Shown here: one piece after another, positions 33,658 through 43,784 of the stretch | Numbering within the stretch: the first letter of the stretch is position 1 | Layout: each line of letters starts with the position of its first letter | Assembly (NCBI GenBank): GCA_019695295.1 | Contig: JAIBAH010000006.1 | Location: 30,011-94,010, forward strand | Reading direction: 5' to 3' | DNA from: Bacteroidia bacterium | Lineage (GTDB): Bacteria > Bacteroidota > Bacteroidia > J057 | Length of the DNA stretch: 64,000 nucleotides | The notes under the pieces: model-generated | Told to the model about the DNA's origin: nothing | Database searches by the model: none | Seen by the model: only the letters and a program-made list of their open reading frames with translations | Translations under genes and position numbers: made by a program

Positions 33658-35148
33658 ATGCATGCAAAATCAGATTTATTCAATCTCATAAAAAGCCTCA
33701 CAAAAACAGAAAAGGCTTACTTCAAAAAATACACCTCCATTCACAGTGATAGTGAAAAGGCTTATCTGACGCTTTTTGACTTAATCCATGAGCAGGATGT
33801 TTATGACGAGGAGCTACTCAAAAAAACCATTCAGCATAAGGGAATCAGAGACCATTTTTCTGTTCATAAAAACTACCTTTACAAGGTACTGATGAGAAGT
33901 CTTGCCAATTATATCAAAACACATAGCCATAACTTCAGGCTGGAAGAAATGATTCTTGAAATAGAAGTACTCCTTTCCAAAAACCTTTTCTCTCAATGTA
34001 CATCACTGATAAAAAAAGCAAAAATCATTGCCAATCAAAATGAAAATTACACTTCACTATTAAAAGTCATTCAGCTTGAAATCCGGCTGATTAAACAATC
34101 TCCCAGTGTAAAAAACTGGAATGACGTTTACAAAAAAGTGGAAGAAGAAGAAAATGAAGCATTGAAGAAACTGATGGACATATCCGTAAGCAGAAATCTG
34201 AATGCTGACATGTTTTTATTTTTTCAGACTCATTATCAGGAAAAAAGAACTCCCGATACATCCGGTCAACTCAGCCTAATTCTTCACCGGCTAAAGGCAA
34301 TTCATGAGTATTCTTCCGCCGAGTGTGAAATTAATCACCTGAGCGCATGGGTAAATTACTATAAATATACAGAAGAACCGGAGAAGGCTCTTCCCTATCA
34401 GAAAAAGGCAATTGCCATATTTAAAAAAAATCCGATTCTCATTCACAATGAAGCATTAAGATATATAAACTCCTTGTCTAATCTGTTAATCCTTGAGGAA
34501 AAAACTGGAACAGAAAGTACTTTCCGAAAAGCACTGAGCGAGCTCAAAAATGTAAAATCCTTAATCCCCGACAATCTGATTTCTCCTAATCTTGAGCTGC
34601 ATGTTTTTGCACTTGCCTTACGGCACGAACTTATTTTTCTGGTAAACCGAAATCAGTTTAGCCATGCCCTGACAGTATGTAATGACTCAAAGAAAAAATT
34701 ACTCGAAAATGTGCAGCTGATTAATCAGGTATTTCTTTACCATATTTTTTATTGTAATGCCAGAATATTTTTTGAGTTGAAAAAATCACAGGAATTTACT
34801 TTCTGGAGCCAGAAAATCATCAGGGACGGTATCAATAAATACAATAAACGGTATCATTTTTTTGTAAAAATGCTTAGCTTTCTTATGTTTTGGAATGATG
34901 AAAATCCCGCTTTTGTGGAAAGCCTCGGAAAATCCCTTTTAACTTTTATCAAAAAACAAAAAATCCATGCTGAAATTGAAACCCTGGTAATCCTGAAGTT
35001 GATGAGCACCCTTAAGCCAAAACCCGGGAAGCTAAATTCCTTTCGGGTAATTCTGGAAGAGTTACTGAGTGAGTTAACCCGGATGGATTTAAAAATCCCT
35101 GACAATTATTTTGACTATAAAGCATGGATTCAAAAACAACTGCAGTGA
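33658..35148 (+). CDS. Bacteroidota-specific helical-repeat protein (496 aa)
   Basis: The N-terminus (LFNLIKSLTKTEKAYFKKYTSIH, followed by YLTLFDLI) is characteristic of an uncharacterised Bacteroidota family in which a SLTKSEKRYFK-type motif opens a long all-helical protein. The body is made of amphipathic helices of about 30-40 residues (ALPYQKKAIAIFKKNPILIH is typical), consistent with TPR-like solenoid repeats. There is no signal peptide, so it is probably cytoplasmic and acts through protein contacts. Function unknown. It has its own promoter at 33604-33632 and a terminator at 35183-35226, so it is transcribed alone. Lys and Glu content is high but codon use looks like that of its neighbours. 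Confidence 0.65.
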   Translation: MHAKSDLFNLIKSLTKTEKAYFKKYTSIHSDSEKAYLTLFDLIHEQDVYDEELLKKTIQHKGIRDHFSVHKNYLYKVLMRSLANYIKTHSHNFRLEEMILEIEVLLSKNLFSQCTSLIKKAKIIANQNENYTSLLKVIQLEIRLIKQSPSVKNWNDVYKKVEEEENEALKKLMDISVSRNLNADMFLFFQTHYQEKRTPDTSGQLSLILHRLKAIHEYSSAECEINHLSAWVNYYKYTEEPEKALPYQKKAIAIFKKNPILIHNEALRYINSLSNLLILEEKTGTESTFRKALSELKNVKSLIPDNLISPNLELHVFALALRHELIFLVNRNQFSHALTVCNDSKKKLLENVQLINQVFLYHIFYCNARIFFELKKSQEFTFWSQKIIRDGINKYNKRYHFFVKMLSFLMFWNDENPAFVESLGKSLLTFIKKQKIHAEIETLVILKLMSTLKPKPGKLNSFRVILEELLSELTRMDLKIPDNYFDYKAWIQKQLQ

Positions 35149-35182
35149 GAGCGTGGGCTGAAATCTATTGATACGGCGATAT

Positions 35183-35226
35183 AAAAAAGAAAAGAGGATG
35201 TCCGGAAACAGACACCCTCTTTTTTA
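35183..35226. terminator. Bidirectional intrinsic terminator
   Basis: AAAGAGGATGTC and GACACCCTCTTT pair with one mismatch around CGGAAACA, flanked by A and T runs, between two convergent genes. Confidence 0.8.
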
Positions 35227-35255
35227 TTATAGCTCAGTAATCAGAACGCTGATTT

Positions 35256-36599
35256 TTAAATTGCGTCTTTAATCATTTGATTCAATTCTTCTCCGGTTAC
35301 AGGACGGAATTTGATTTTAGCTTTAGTGCGCCCGGTTTTACGCATTTTGTCAATTTGTTTTTTACCGATATCCGCTGTACCTGCATACAATTCTCCTTCT
35401 ACCTGCTGAATTGCGATTACCGCAGCATTGGTAGGTTCGCAGATATTTTCGATACGGTATCTTCCGCCGTTTTGTTTGGCAAGTGCTACTGCATTGGCTT
35501 CCTTATTTACATAATAAATCATTGGGGATTTATCATACAGACGCTTAAGCTTAAGGTCCACAAAATAGGATTTACCGCTTTTGTTTTCACATTTTCTACC
35601 CACACTGATACATCCCATTTCATGAATTCCGATATTGTAGGTTTTATAGTCAGTGTCAAAAGAAGGGATATCATTTCCAGCCGTATATTGCTTCCAGGTA
35701 AAGGCACCTGTACCGGGAGTAACGAAAATTCTGGCTTCCTTGTCTCTTTTCTGAGCAAGTACTTCCACCATAATTTCAGAAGTAGGTTTTACGGTTTGCG
35801 GTTTTCCGTTGCTGTACGCTTTAAGGCACACGATATTTTGCACATCAATCATGTCTTTTTTGGTCATTGTATGCATTTTTTTCTGTACCATATCTTCCTG
35901 TTTGAAGAACTCTCCCAATTCAAAGGTGAATTTTTCATTACAATCAAACGCTTTGGGCGGAATCGTAATTTTGGTACCTTTTGGGCCAAAGATAATTGTC
36001 TGATGGTCGCAAATAATAGAAACCGGCTCTTTGCCATATTCAATTGTATCGATAACGAGCTTGGGTTTTGGTGGCTCTACTGGTTTAGGTGGCTCTACCG
36101 GCTTGGGTGGCTCTTTCTTTACAGTATCCGGTTTGGGTTTAGGCGGCTCCGGTTTTGGGGGAGGCGGAGGCGTTACGAGTTTACCTTTGGAGTAAATCAC
36201 ATACATATTTACCCTACGGTTATACCTTCTTCCGGCTGCTGTTTTGTTGGTAGCTATCGGCTGATGGTATCCTCTCCACTGAGACTCTATTCTCATTTGG
36301 TCAAGGCCTTTGGAAGCGAGATACTCCGTTACTCTCCCCGCTCTTTTGCGGGAAAGTTCCAGATTCATTTTGTCGCTGCCTACAGTATCTGTGTGCCCTA
36401 CAATCCGGATATAGTAATTCGGGTTTTCAGCCAGCACTTTCTGAAGCGAATCAAAAGCTCTGTGATTAAGAGAAACGTAATGCTTCCCAAATGCAAATAG
36501 TAAAGTATCAGAATAATACTTAGGGGTTACGGGCTGCGCAATCATGCTTTGCAAAAGCCCGAAAATCATTAATAATAATATAAAATAATTTTTCTTCAT
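35256..36599 (-). CDS. OmpA-domain protein with Pro-rich linker and ZU5-like C-terminal domain (447 aa)
   Basis: The signal peptide MKKNYFILLLMIFGLLQSMIAQ leads directly into an OmpA-like peptidoglycan-binding domain (about 30-135: IRIVGHTDTVGSDKMNLELS, KRAGRVTEYLASKGL, GRRYNRRVNMYV). The linker (about 140-185) is a PPKP repeat. The C-terminal domain (about 195-447) opens with IIFGPKGTKITIPPKAFDC, a pattern seen in ZU5-like modules of Bacteroidota surface proteins. In most OmpA proteins the murein-binding domain comes last, so this order is reversed. It may tether a surface- or periplasm-facing partner to the cell wall. It is transcribed alone, and terminators flank the convergent neighbour. 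Confidence 0.75.
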   Translation of the reverse strand: MKKNYFILLLMIFGLLQSMIAQPVTPKYYSDTLLFAFGKHYVSLNHRAFDSLQKVLAENPNYYIRIVGHTDTVGSDKMNLELSRKRAGRVTEYLASKGLDQMRIESQWRGYHQPIATNKTAAGRRYNRRVNMYVIYSKGKLVTPPPPPKPEPPKPKPDTVKKEPPKPVEPPKPVEPPKPKLVIDTIEYGKEPVSIICDHQTIIFGPKGTKITIPPKAFDCNEKFTFELGEFFKQEDMVQKKMHTMTKKDMIDVQNIVCLKAYSNGKPQTVKPTSEIMVEVLAQKRDKEARIFVTPGTGAFTWKQYTAGNDIPSFDTDYKTYNIGIHEMGCISVGRKCENKSGKSYFVDLKLKRLYDKSPMIYYVNKEANAVALAKQNGGRYRIENICEPTNAAVIAIQQVEGELYAGTADIGKKQIDKMRKTGRTKAKIKFRPVTGEELNQMIKDAI

Positions 36600-36870
36600 A
36601 GGACAACAATTTTTTTAATAGTCCGGAAAAGTTATAAAAAATAATTGAAAATTTACTTTTTGTAATATCATAAATCAAATTATTGAAAAATCCGAAAAGA
36701 AACAAACAATCCTTTTATTCTTTTTCCGGTGTAAAATTACAGATTTTTCTATAATATCTTTTAAAAATTACAATTTAAGGGTGCAATTTTAAATAAATAT
36801 ATCTGAAAATGTATTATAATTTATAATAATATTTAGAAATTCTTTTAAAATTGCAGAAATCCACTCTTTT

Positions 36871-37887
36871 TTAAATGATATTCACCTCCCGCTCCAGCTC
36901 AATCCCGGCAAATAAATGAACAGACCGGATGATTTCCTCTGAGAGCTTCAATATCTCGTTTCCGGTTGCTCCGCCATAATTTACCAGTACTAAAGCCTGT
37001 TTTTCATGTACCCCGAAATTCCCGAATCTCTGGCCTTTCCATCCGCACTGCTGAATCAGCCACGCAGCAGGAATTTTCACTTTTCCTTCTTCAGCGGGAT
37101 AATGAGGAATATCCGGAAAGCGGGTTTTCAGATTCAGGAAAACGGATTCAGACACTGTCGGGTTTTTAAAAAAACTCCCTGCATTGCCGATTACTTCAGG
37201 GTCCGGCAACTTGCTCCTCCGGATACTGATTACTGCATTGCTCACGTCACGGGGGGTAAAATTACGGTACGGAAGTTTTTCCAGTTCCTTCTGAATATCT
37301 CCGTAACCGGTATTTAATGCTGATTTTTTAGAAAGTCTGAAACACACTCTGGTAATAAAAAACTCCCTGACGCTCCGCTTAAATATGCTTTCCCTGTATC
37401 CGAACTCACATTCTTCCTTCATAAATTTTTTTTTGATTCCGGTGCGCAAAAACACTCCTTCCAGATAAACAAAACTCTGTTTAATCTCTGCTCCGTACGC
37501 TCCGATATTTTGCATAGGCGCTGCCCCCACACTGCCCGGAATTAAAGACAGATTTTCCAGCCCGTACCAGCCTTTCTCCAGCGTGTACATTACCCAATCA
37601 TGCCAGTTTACTCCTGAGCCAACTCCTACCACTACCTCAGACTCTGTTTCTGATTCTATCTCAATCCCTGAGAGGTTATTTTTAATCACCCACCCGTCAT
37701 AATCACCTGTAAGTAAAATATTGCTTCCGCCCCCCAGAATCATAATTTTATCCCCGGAGGGAATCTGAGGGATAATGTTAATCAGGTCTTCCTCAGCATT
37801 TACCGTAAGAAAAAAACGGGCTTCGGCTTCAATCCCAAATGTATTGAAGTGCTTTAATGATATATACTCCTGAATCTGATTTGCCAT
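36871..37887 (-). CDS. murB: UDP-N-acetylmuramate dehydrogenase
   Basis: A 338-residue FAD enzyme of cell-wall synthesis that reduces UDP-N-acetylglucosamine enolpyruvate to UDP-N-acetylmuramate with NADPH. The FAD-binding part contains IMILGGGSNILL and LIPGSVGAAPMQNIGAYGAEI. The GYRESIFKR loop marks the type I enzyme, as in E. coli. The C-terminal substrate domain carries VIGNAGSFFKNP with the catalytic serine, and a final Glu-rich region (FAGIELEREVNII) includes the conserved glutamate. Length fits the family. It stands alone, with the OmpA/ZU5 gene downstream in the same direction across a 271-base gap. No other mur genes are in the window. Confidence 0.93.
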   Translation of the reverse strand: MANQIQEYISLKHFNTFGIEAEARFFLTVNAEEDLINIIPQIPSGDKIMILGGGSNILLTGDYDGWVIKNNLSGIEIESETESEVVVGVGSGVNWHDWVMYTLEKGWYGLENLSLIPGSVGAAPMQNIGAYGAEIKQSFVYLEGVFLRTGIKKKFMKEECEFGYRESIFKRSVREFFITRVCFRLSKKSALNTGYGDIQKELEKLPYRNFTPRDVSNAVISIRRSKLPDPEVIGNAGSFFKNPTVSESVFLNLKTRFPDIPHYPAEEGKVKIPAAWLIQQCGWKGQRFGNFGVHEKQALVLVNYGGATGNEILKLSEEIIRSVHLFAGIELEREVNII

Positions 37888-38190
37888 TTGCTTTTATGTT
37901 CAAAACCGGTACAAATGTGCAAATAAAAAAGAAGCAAATCAATTTTTATCATGAAGTTACCCAAAATTTCATATTTATTTAATCATAAAAAATGGCTCGA
38001 TTCTGAAAAATCCGGCAATCCTTTTTTCTGGCTGATTTTTGACTTAGGAATATCCCGTTTCTCAAACGTACCGGTAATCGGGTGCATTTTTTTGTAAAAA
38101 CAAGTATGTTGCTATCTATTGTTTATCAAAAATCAACAAAATAGTCCTTTTTTTCGTTAAAGAAGTTATATACATTATATAATAATATAA
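37888..38190. other. Divergent intergenic region between murB and tamB
   Basis: A/T-rich and without a gene. No full consensus promoter was found for either gene; TTTG-containing words occur upstream of murB without a matching TA at the -7 position. Confidence 0.45.
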
Positions 38191-41100
38191 GCTAAAATCA
38201 GAATATTAAAAAAAATATTTATATGGACTTTCGGGTTCCTTTTATTGCTATCCCTTCTGCTTGTGGGCATTGGGTTTAGCCTTACTTTGCCTCCCGTTCA
38301 GACCCGACTCATCGCTTATACAAAAGAAATTATTGCCGATAATCTTGGGTTAAACCTCAAAATCGGAGAAGTTGATATCGGACTGCCCAATTGGGTAATT
38401 TTACGAAATATCACACTATACGACAAACAGAATATCCCGGTACTGAATGCAGAAAGCATCGAAGTAGAAGTAATCCGGTTTACCCTAAGGGGTTTTATTA
38501 AAGAAAGAGATTCGCTTCAGGAACTTACCATCGGAAGGGTAGAGTTGGTTAGTCCTGATATTCGGTTGTACACAAGTTGTAAATCCGGCAAACTAAACCT
38601 GCTGGAGATTTTTGAAAAAGCGGAAAAGACCCGGGATAGCCTGAAAAAAGACCGCCCCCTCAGGCTTAATTTTATCCTCGATGACATTCTGATTGAAAAA
38701 GCAAAGTTTACCTTCCGGGATTCTGTTTCTGATAATGTGTCTGTGTTTCAGCCCCAAAGAATCAATTACCACAATATCAGCATCAGCAACCTGAATTTGC
38801 TGGCACATTTCAAAAAACTGGAAGAGAAAAGGCTGGATATTTTTATAGAATCCCTTAATTTTGAAGAGACTTATTCAGGATTTCATCTCGATAAATTCAG
38901 GGGGAAAATCATCAATGACGCAGAGCCCACCCTGAATGAAAAAGGGGAATGTATCACCGAGGGAGTATTCAAAATCAGTGATTTAACGATAGAATCCGGC
39001 AATACCCGCCTGAGCGCATACCTGGAACTTCCCGGACAAACCCTTCAGATGGTTTTGAGGGGAGAAGCACCACAGTACTATATATTTCTGAATCCCTCAT
39101 CCTTTGAGTTTGAAATACTGAATCATTTTATTCCTCCTATCCCTCCGAGGGGAATCGTAAATGCTCAGGGGGAAATAAGAGGAAATCTGGATGGACTCAA
39201 GGCCTTCAATCTGAAAGCTACTCATGGAAAAGAGATTGCGGTAAACGGGAATGTAACGATAAAAAACTGGAATGACCCTAAGGCGCTTACCCTTGATATT
39301 AAGGTAGATAAAGGAAATGTGTCGGGCAAGGCCCTGAGAGAGCTTTTACCCGATATTCCTCTCCCTGCTTTTCTGGATAATATTGAAAAGTCTGATTTTT
39401 CCGGAACTTTTCAGGGACAATCCTATTATTTTTTCGTAAATACCGACATACATTCTCCGATTGGAAGGGTAGTCTCGGACATACATTTACAAATTCCGCC
39501 GCTTGCAAAAGTAAAAAAACTGACCTACGAAGGGCTGATTACCACTTATAATCTGAATTTTGACGCTATTCAGATTGTCAGGGATGTAAAAATCTCCCAA
39601 AACCTGAATTTTGATGGCAAAATCAAAGGGACAGGCACTGATTGGGAAGGACTTGTACTGGACGCAAAAGGCAAAATCAGTGGTTCAAGTATTGTGGGCC
39701 TTGCGATGGATTCTGTTTTTGCCGATATTTCCATTGCCAATAAAAGGATTAAAGGGTATACGTGGATAGATGATGGCGTTGGGAGAGTTAATACAGAAAT
39801 TGACCTGAATCTCGCAGATACTCAGCATCCATCCTATAAAGTAAAAGGAGACATCCGCAAGCTGAACCTGAAAAAGTACAAACTGCTGGATATTGACTTA
39901 GTATATAGTGGCTCTGTGGATTTAAATATGACAGGTAAGGATTTAGACAGAATATACGGAGATGCCGCCCTTACCAATTCCGTACTGGTTTATACCCGCT
40001 CCGATACTGTAAAGACATTAAAAGTATCAGATCTGGCATTTAATCTTACCCGATTTACGGCGGATTCACTTGCACTCAGCCTCAAAAGCTCTATCGGAAA
40101 TACGGATTTGAGCGGTAAATTCCTTGTGATGGACCTGGTGAAGGATGTCCGGAATCTGGTGAAGGAGGTGCAATTGTATTTTGCCAACAATGACAGCGCC
40201 CTGAATGCTTATTATGCTGCAAAACCCGCTTCTATCGTTCCCAAATCGGCTATTTGTTCATTGACCACCGGACCTGAGGCTAACCGCATTTTTCGGTTTT
40301 TTGATTTACCGCTGTATGTATCCGATAGTTCGGTACTCAAACTCGTAACTGTATTTGACAGGTCAAGCAATATTAACCTGCATTACCGGGGCGATACGCT
40401 TGCCTATGATTCTATCCGGTTTAGTAAGCCGGTACTCACCCTCAGCATGATGAAAAATGCACTGGAAAACAAAATCCTGCTTTCTGGTATCATGGAGTCC
40501 TTCCGTTTTTATCCTACGGAATCTATTATGCTTGAAAATAATTATGTGGATATGGAAGCCTTCGGAAATGAGGTAGATTTAACCTTGTTTACGGAGCAGC
40601 CCACTACCACCGGCATAACCAATAAAGCCAATATTCACAGTACCATCAAGTATTCTCTGGATGGAAATATTGCCGTCAGTTTTAATCCGGAAGAAACCAA
40701 TCTTTTTTATCAGAATTATAATTGGAAAATCCAGGGGGAAAACAACTTTATCTACTATAATAAATCGCTCTTTGTGGATACACTGAGGATAATTACGGAC
40801 AGTCTGGCTTTGGGGGAAAATCAAAAATTAGGCAGCCAAAATATTGTAGCCTTCGGAACTATTTCTCCGGAACCGGATTCTCACCTGGATGTACTGGTAA
40901 ATAATTTCAATATTAAGAGTATTACCAATCTGTATGATATCGGCCTGGATTTAGGAGGAACCCTGAATGCCAAAGGGCAGATTTTTGATATTATGAATAA
41001 ACCCAAGCTACAGGCAACCGGAGTCCTGAGTGCAGTGAGTCTTGAGGGATTTGTGTATGGAGATATACATCTCGCAAGCCGGTGGGACAATCCTGCAAAC

Positions 41101-42855
41101 CGGGTCATGCTCGAATCCCGTCTTATTCTGAATCAGGACACCTTTCTGCATTTGATTGGCGGATACTATTATAAAAATAAAGAAAACCCACTGGATTTCC
41201 GGCTTTCTACTCAAACGGCTCTTCCCATACGCTATGCAGAACCTTTTGTAAAAAGTATTTTTTACGGCCTCGATGGCTCTTTGCAGTTTAAAGCACTAAC
41301 CATTAGCGGTAGTTTTCAGGATATCGTAATCAAGGGAAGCGGAGAGTTCAGGGATGCCGCATTCGGAATGCTTTATTTCAAAACCCGTTACACCTTTAAT
41401 GGAAATGTAGAGTTTGACAAAGATAAGATAGAAATTAAAAAGCTGAGTTTATTTGATAAATACCAGCATTCCGCTGACTTCCAGGGGTTTGTAAGGCACA
41501 GGGGATTCCGGAATTTTGCGTTTGATTTTCAGCTCGACCGTATTAATAATTTTCTGGTTATGGATACCCGTAAGCAGGATAACGAGCTCTTTTATGGCTC
41601 TATTTTCGTAAAAGACGGGCTTACCTCTATCAGCGGAGATTTAAACAAAATCAATATTACCGCCTTCGGGGTTACCGGAAAAGGCTCTATTCTCAAAATT
41701 CCGCTTTCGGATGAGTCCAGTTACGGTAAGCCTGATTTTATACAATTTACCTCTTCTGCCAAAGGAGACAGCCTGAAACCACCGGTCTCCGGCACCAAGA
41801 TTGAAGTAAATATTACGGTTCAGGCTACGGATGAAGCAGTGGCTGAACTTATCTTTGATGAGCAAATCGGAGATATCATCCGGGGGAAAGGGAATGGAAC
41901 CATCAATATGGTAATTTCTCCTCAGGGCGATTTTACAATGAACGGGATGTATGAAATCACGGAAGGTGATTATCTCTTTACCTCCCAAAACCTGGTAAAC
42001 AAAAGTTTTAAAGTAAAACCGGGCGGGAGAATCCTGTGGGACGGTGACCCTTCCGCAGCTCAGATTGACCTCACCGCCTACTACCCCATCAGCAATGCAA
42101 ATGCTAAAAGTATTCTTAACACAGAAGAAAATCTGTATATCCCGACCAATGTCATCATGCACCTGCAGGGCGATTTGCTGCAGCCGCTGATAGAGCCCAA
42201 TATCGAACTGCCATCGCTTGCACGCTCAGGTATCAGCAATCAGACCGCCAATGACCTTCAGGCAAAAATCAAATCCTTTGAGTTTGACCAGCAGGAGTTG
42301 AATAAACAGGTAATGAGCCTCATTCTTTTTAATCAGTTTGCGCCGGACAACACTCTCTCCGACCCGGTAGGGTCTGCCGTTAATATCGGAGGGCTTGCAA
42401 CCACGAGCGTTTCTGAGTTTTTGTCCAATCAGGTCAATTACTGGCTTTCAAAATCCATTAGTGACAAGGTTAACGTATCAGTCAGTTCTACTAATTTTCA
42501 GGATGTAAACCTGCTGATTTCAGCAAAACTATTCAATGACCGGATTACGGTAGAAAGAGATGGTACTGTTGTGGGAAATAATACCAGTTTCTCTCTTGGG
42601 AATATCAGCGTAATTGTAAAACTATTGCCCGGGATAAAAGACACCCTGATTTATGCCGGCCAAAAGCAAAAATCAACCGGTCAGCTCGATCTTGAAGTAT
42701 TTAACCGCAGCAGTATTGGTCAGCAGCTGAATAACGCCAATCAGGTCGGGGCGGGTATATTTTACAAAAAAGACTTTGACAAGTTCGGGGATTTGAACCT
42801 GAGAAATAAAAAGAAGAAGCTCAAACCCCTCAAAAAAGATAGTCCGGGGGATTAA
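38191..42855 (+). CDS. tamB: Translocation/assembly module TamB-like protein (start codon unclear)
   Basis: About 1550 residues. A single N-terminal membrane anchor (LLLLSLLLVGIGFSLTLPPV) precedes a very long series of beta-strand repeats and a C-terminal DUF490/TamB domain (PGGRILWDGDPSAAQIDL, then IPTNVIMHLQGDLLQPLIEP). TamB-type proteins bridge the inner and outer membranes and help insert outer-membrane proteins or carry lipids. The frame is open from 38191, just after a stop. The only standard start codon is TTG at 38245, which would cut into the anchor and remove its basic lead (KIRILKKIFIW). The lead reads as real coding sequence, so the true start is probably a rare codon between 38197 and 38215. 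The gene converges with the GLPGLI gene with a 4-base overlap. Confidence 0.75.
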   Translation, partial: AKIRILKKIFIWTFGFLLLLSLLLVGIGFSLTLPPVQTRLIAYTKEIIADNLGLNLKIGEVDIGLPNWVILRNITLYDKQNIPVLNAESIEVEVIRFTLRGFIKERDSLQELTIGRVELVSPDIRLYTSCKSGKLNLLEIFEKAEKTRDSLKKDRPLRLNFILDDILIEKAKFTFRDSVSDNVSVFQPQRINYHNISISNLNLLAHFKKLEEKRLDIFIESLNFEETYSGFHLDKFRGKIINDAEPTLNEKGECITEGVFKISDLTIESGNTRLSAYLELPGQTLQMVLRGEAPQYYIFLNPSSFEFEILNHFIPPIPPRGIVNAQGEIRGNLDGLKAFNLKATHGKEIAVNGNVTIKNWNDPKALTLDIKVDKGNVSGKALRELLPDIPLPAFLDNIEKSDFSGTFQGQSYYFFVNTDIHSPIGRVVSDIHLQIPPLAKVKKLTYEGLITTYNLNFDAIQIVRDVKISQNLNFDGKIKGTGTDWEGLVLDAKGKISGSSIVGLAMDSVFADISIANKRIKGYTWIDDGVGRVNTEIDLNLADTQHPSYKVKGDIRKLNLKKYKLLDIDLVYSGSVDLNMTGKDLDRIYGDAALTNSVLVYTRSDTVKTLKVSDLAFNLTRFTADSLALSLKSSIGNTDLSGKFLVMDLVKDVRNLVKEVQLYFANNDSALNAYYAAKPASIVPKSAICSLTTGPEANRIFRFFDLPLYVSDSSVLKLVTVFDRSSNINLHYRGDTLAYDSIRFSKPVLTLSMMKNALENKILLSGIMESFRFYPTESIMLENNYVDMEAFGNEVDLTLFTEQPTTTGITNKANIHSTIKYSLDGNIAVSFNPEETNLFYQNYNWKIQGENNFIYYNKSLFVDTLRIITDSLALGENQKLGSQNIVAFGTISPEPDSHLDVLVNNFNIKSITNLYDIGLDLGGTLNAKGQIFDIMNKPKLQATGVLSAVSLEGFVYGDIHLASRWDNPANRVMLESRLILNQDTFLHLIGGYYYKNKENPLDFRLSTQTALPIRYAEPFVKSIFYGLDGSLQFKALTISGSFQDIVIKGSGEFRDAAFGMLYFKTRYTFNGNVEFDKDKIEIKKLSLFDKYQHSADFQGFVRHRGFRNFAFDFQLDRINNFLVMDTRKQDNELFYGSIFVKDGLTSISGDLNKINITAFGVTGKGSILKIPLSDESSYGKPDFIQFTSSAKGDSLKPPVSGTKIEVNITVQATDEAVAELIFDEQIGDIIRGKGNGTINMVISPQGDFTMNGMYEITEGDYLFTSQNLVNKSFKVKPGGRILWDGDPSAAQIDLTAYYPISNANAKSILNTEENLYIPTNVIMHLQGDLLQPLIEPNIELPSLARSGISNQTANDLQAKIKSFEFDQQELNKQVMSLILFNQFAPDNTLSDPVGSAVNIGGLATTSVSEFLSNQVNYWLSKSISDKVNVSVSSTNFQDVNLLISAKLFNDRITVERDGTVVGNNTSFSLGNISVIVKLLPGIKDTLIYAGQKQKSTGQLDLEVFNRSSIGQQLNNANQVGAGIFYKKDFDKFGDLNLRNKKKKLKPLKKDSPGD

Positions 42856-43646
42856 TCCCGTTTCAGCATATAACGGTCTATCATTTGCTCCTCGGTATAA
42901 ATGGTCATTTTAATCCCATCCCTTGGAAGGGCAACGGAAGTTTCAGGTACTTCTTCAAAATAAATTCCGGTAGCGATATAATGAATCCGATGCGATTTCA
43001 GTTCCAGAACAGCCCCCTTAACCAGATTACAAGGAAGCGGACTTACATTTTTAGGAAAATCTTCGGTAAACCAGAATTCAATATCGTCATTATTGGCAAC
43101 GCCGTCAAGATGCGCAATCCCGGACTGATAATAGGCTTTCCGGCATTTATATCCTAATATTTCTTTGGTCTCGTCTGTAATTTTCAAAACTTTGGCATTA
43201 TTGAGTTTATAAATCTGACGCTGATATTTGGTAGTAATTTCCGGTGTTGCGTCATAGAGTGACACAGTAAAACGCCACTGCTGACTGGAAAGGGGCTCTT
43301 CCGCATAATATACTTTCCCGTCAAGCTGATGCATCAGATACCACATTCCGTCCGAAAAATTAATCAGCCAGCCGGCTTCGCTGTTTTTATAGGCAACTTC
43401 TGTCGTTTTTTTCTGACTCCTCACCAGCGTTGTATCCTCGTATCTCATGTAGGTATCCTTAAAGTACACATTGACTTTATGCTTTACGGACATAGGAAGT
43501 TTTTCTCTGGCATTTTTGGAAAGCTGCTCAAAAATAGGGGGCGAACTGATAAGCATATCGTAGGAAACTCTACCCTGATTTTTGTCCTGAGCGAAAACAA
43601 CGGAATGAAATAATAAAAGGAAAAGAATAAAATTAAAATGTTTCAT
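42852..43646 (-). CDS. GLPGLI family protein (264 aa)
   Basis: The signal peptide MKHFNFILFLLLFHSVVFAQ leads into a mature protein with the GLPGLI layout: GRVSYDM near the start, YEDTTLVRSQKK, then the family core ILGYKCRKAYYQS and the acidic WFTEDFPKNVSPLP, with LELKSHRI near the end. Members are abundant periplasmic or outer-membrane-associated proteins of Bacteroidota with no assigned function; some sit beside TonB-linked receptors, but here the neighbour is tamB. A strong promoter lies at 43686-43717. Its stop overlaps that of tamB by 4 bases, so the two transcripts run into each other. Confidence 0.8.
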   Translation of the reverse strand: MKHFNFILFLLLFHSVVFAQDKNQGRVSYDMLISSPPIFEQLSKNAREKLPMSVKHKVNVYFKDTYMRYEDTTLVRSQKKTTEVAYKNSEAGWLINFSDGMWYLMHQLDGKVYYAEEPLSSQQWRFTVSLYDATPEITTKYQRQIYKLNNAKVLKITDETKEILGYKCRKAYYQSGIAHLDGVANNDDIEFWFTEDFPKNVSPLPCNLVKGAVLELKSHRIHYIATGIYFEEVPETSVALPRDGIKMTIYTEEQMIDRYMLKRD

Positions 43647-43685
43647 ATTTTTTTGAGGTTAGTCCGAATATTTAGTTAATTAGAG

Positions 43686-43717
43686 CAAATTTAGAAATTG
43701 TTTTTTTAAATGGCAAA
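43686..43717 (-). promoter_or_regulatory. Promoter of the GLPGLI gene
   Basis: On the minus strand TTTG (43714-43717), 20 bases, TAAATTTG (43686-43693): a full consensus match, with a leader of about 34 bases before the ATG at 43646. Confidence 0.7.
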
Positions 43718-43784
43718 AAAGAATTTTAAAATTTTCAACGTTTTACTTTTTTTGTATTTTTATAATTAAAAAATTATTATAATT

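Noticed and set aside
35277..36500. Long plus-strand frame of 407 codons opposite the OmpA/ZU5 gene
   Set aside because: It is fully antisense to a gene with clear domains, and its product is an implausible mix of Phe, Arg and His with no signal or motif.
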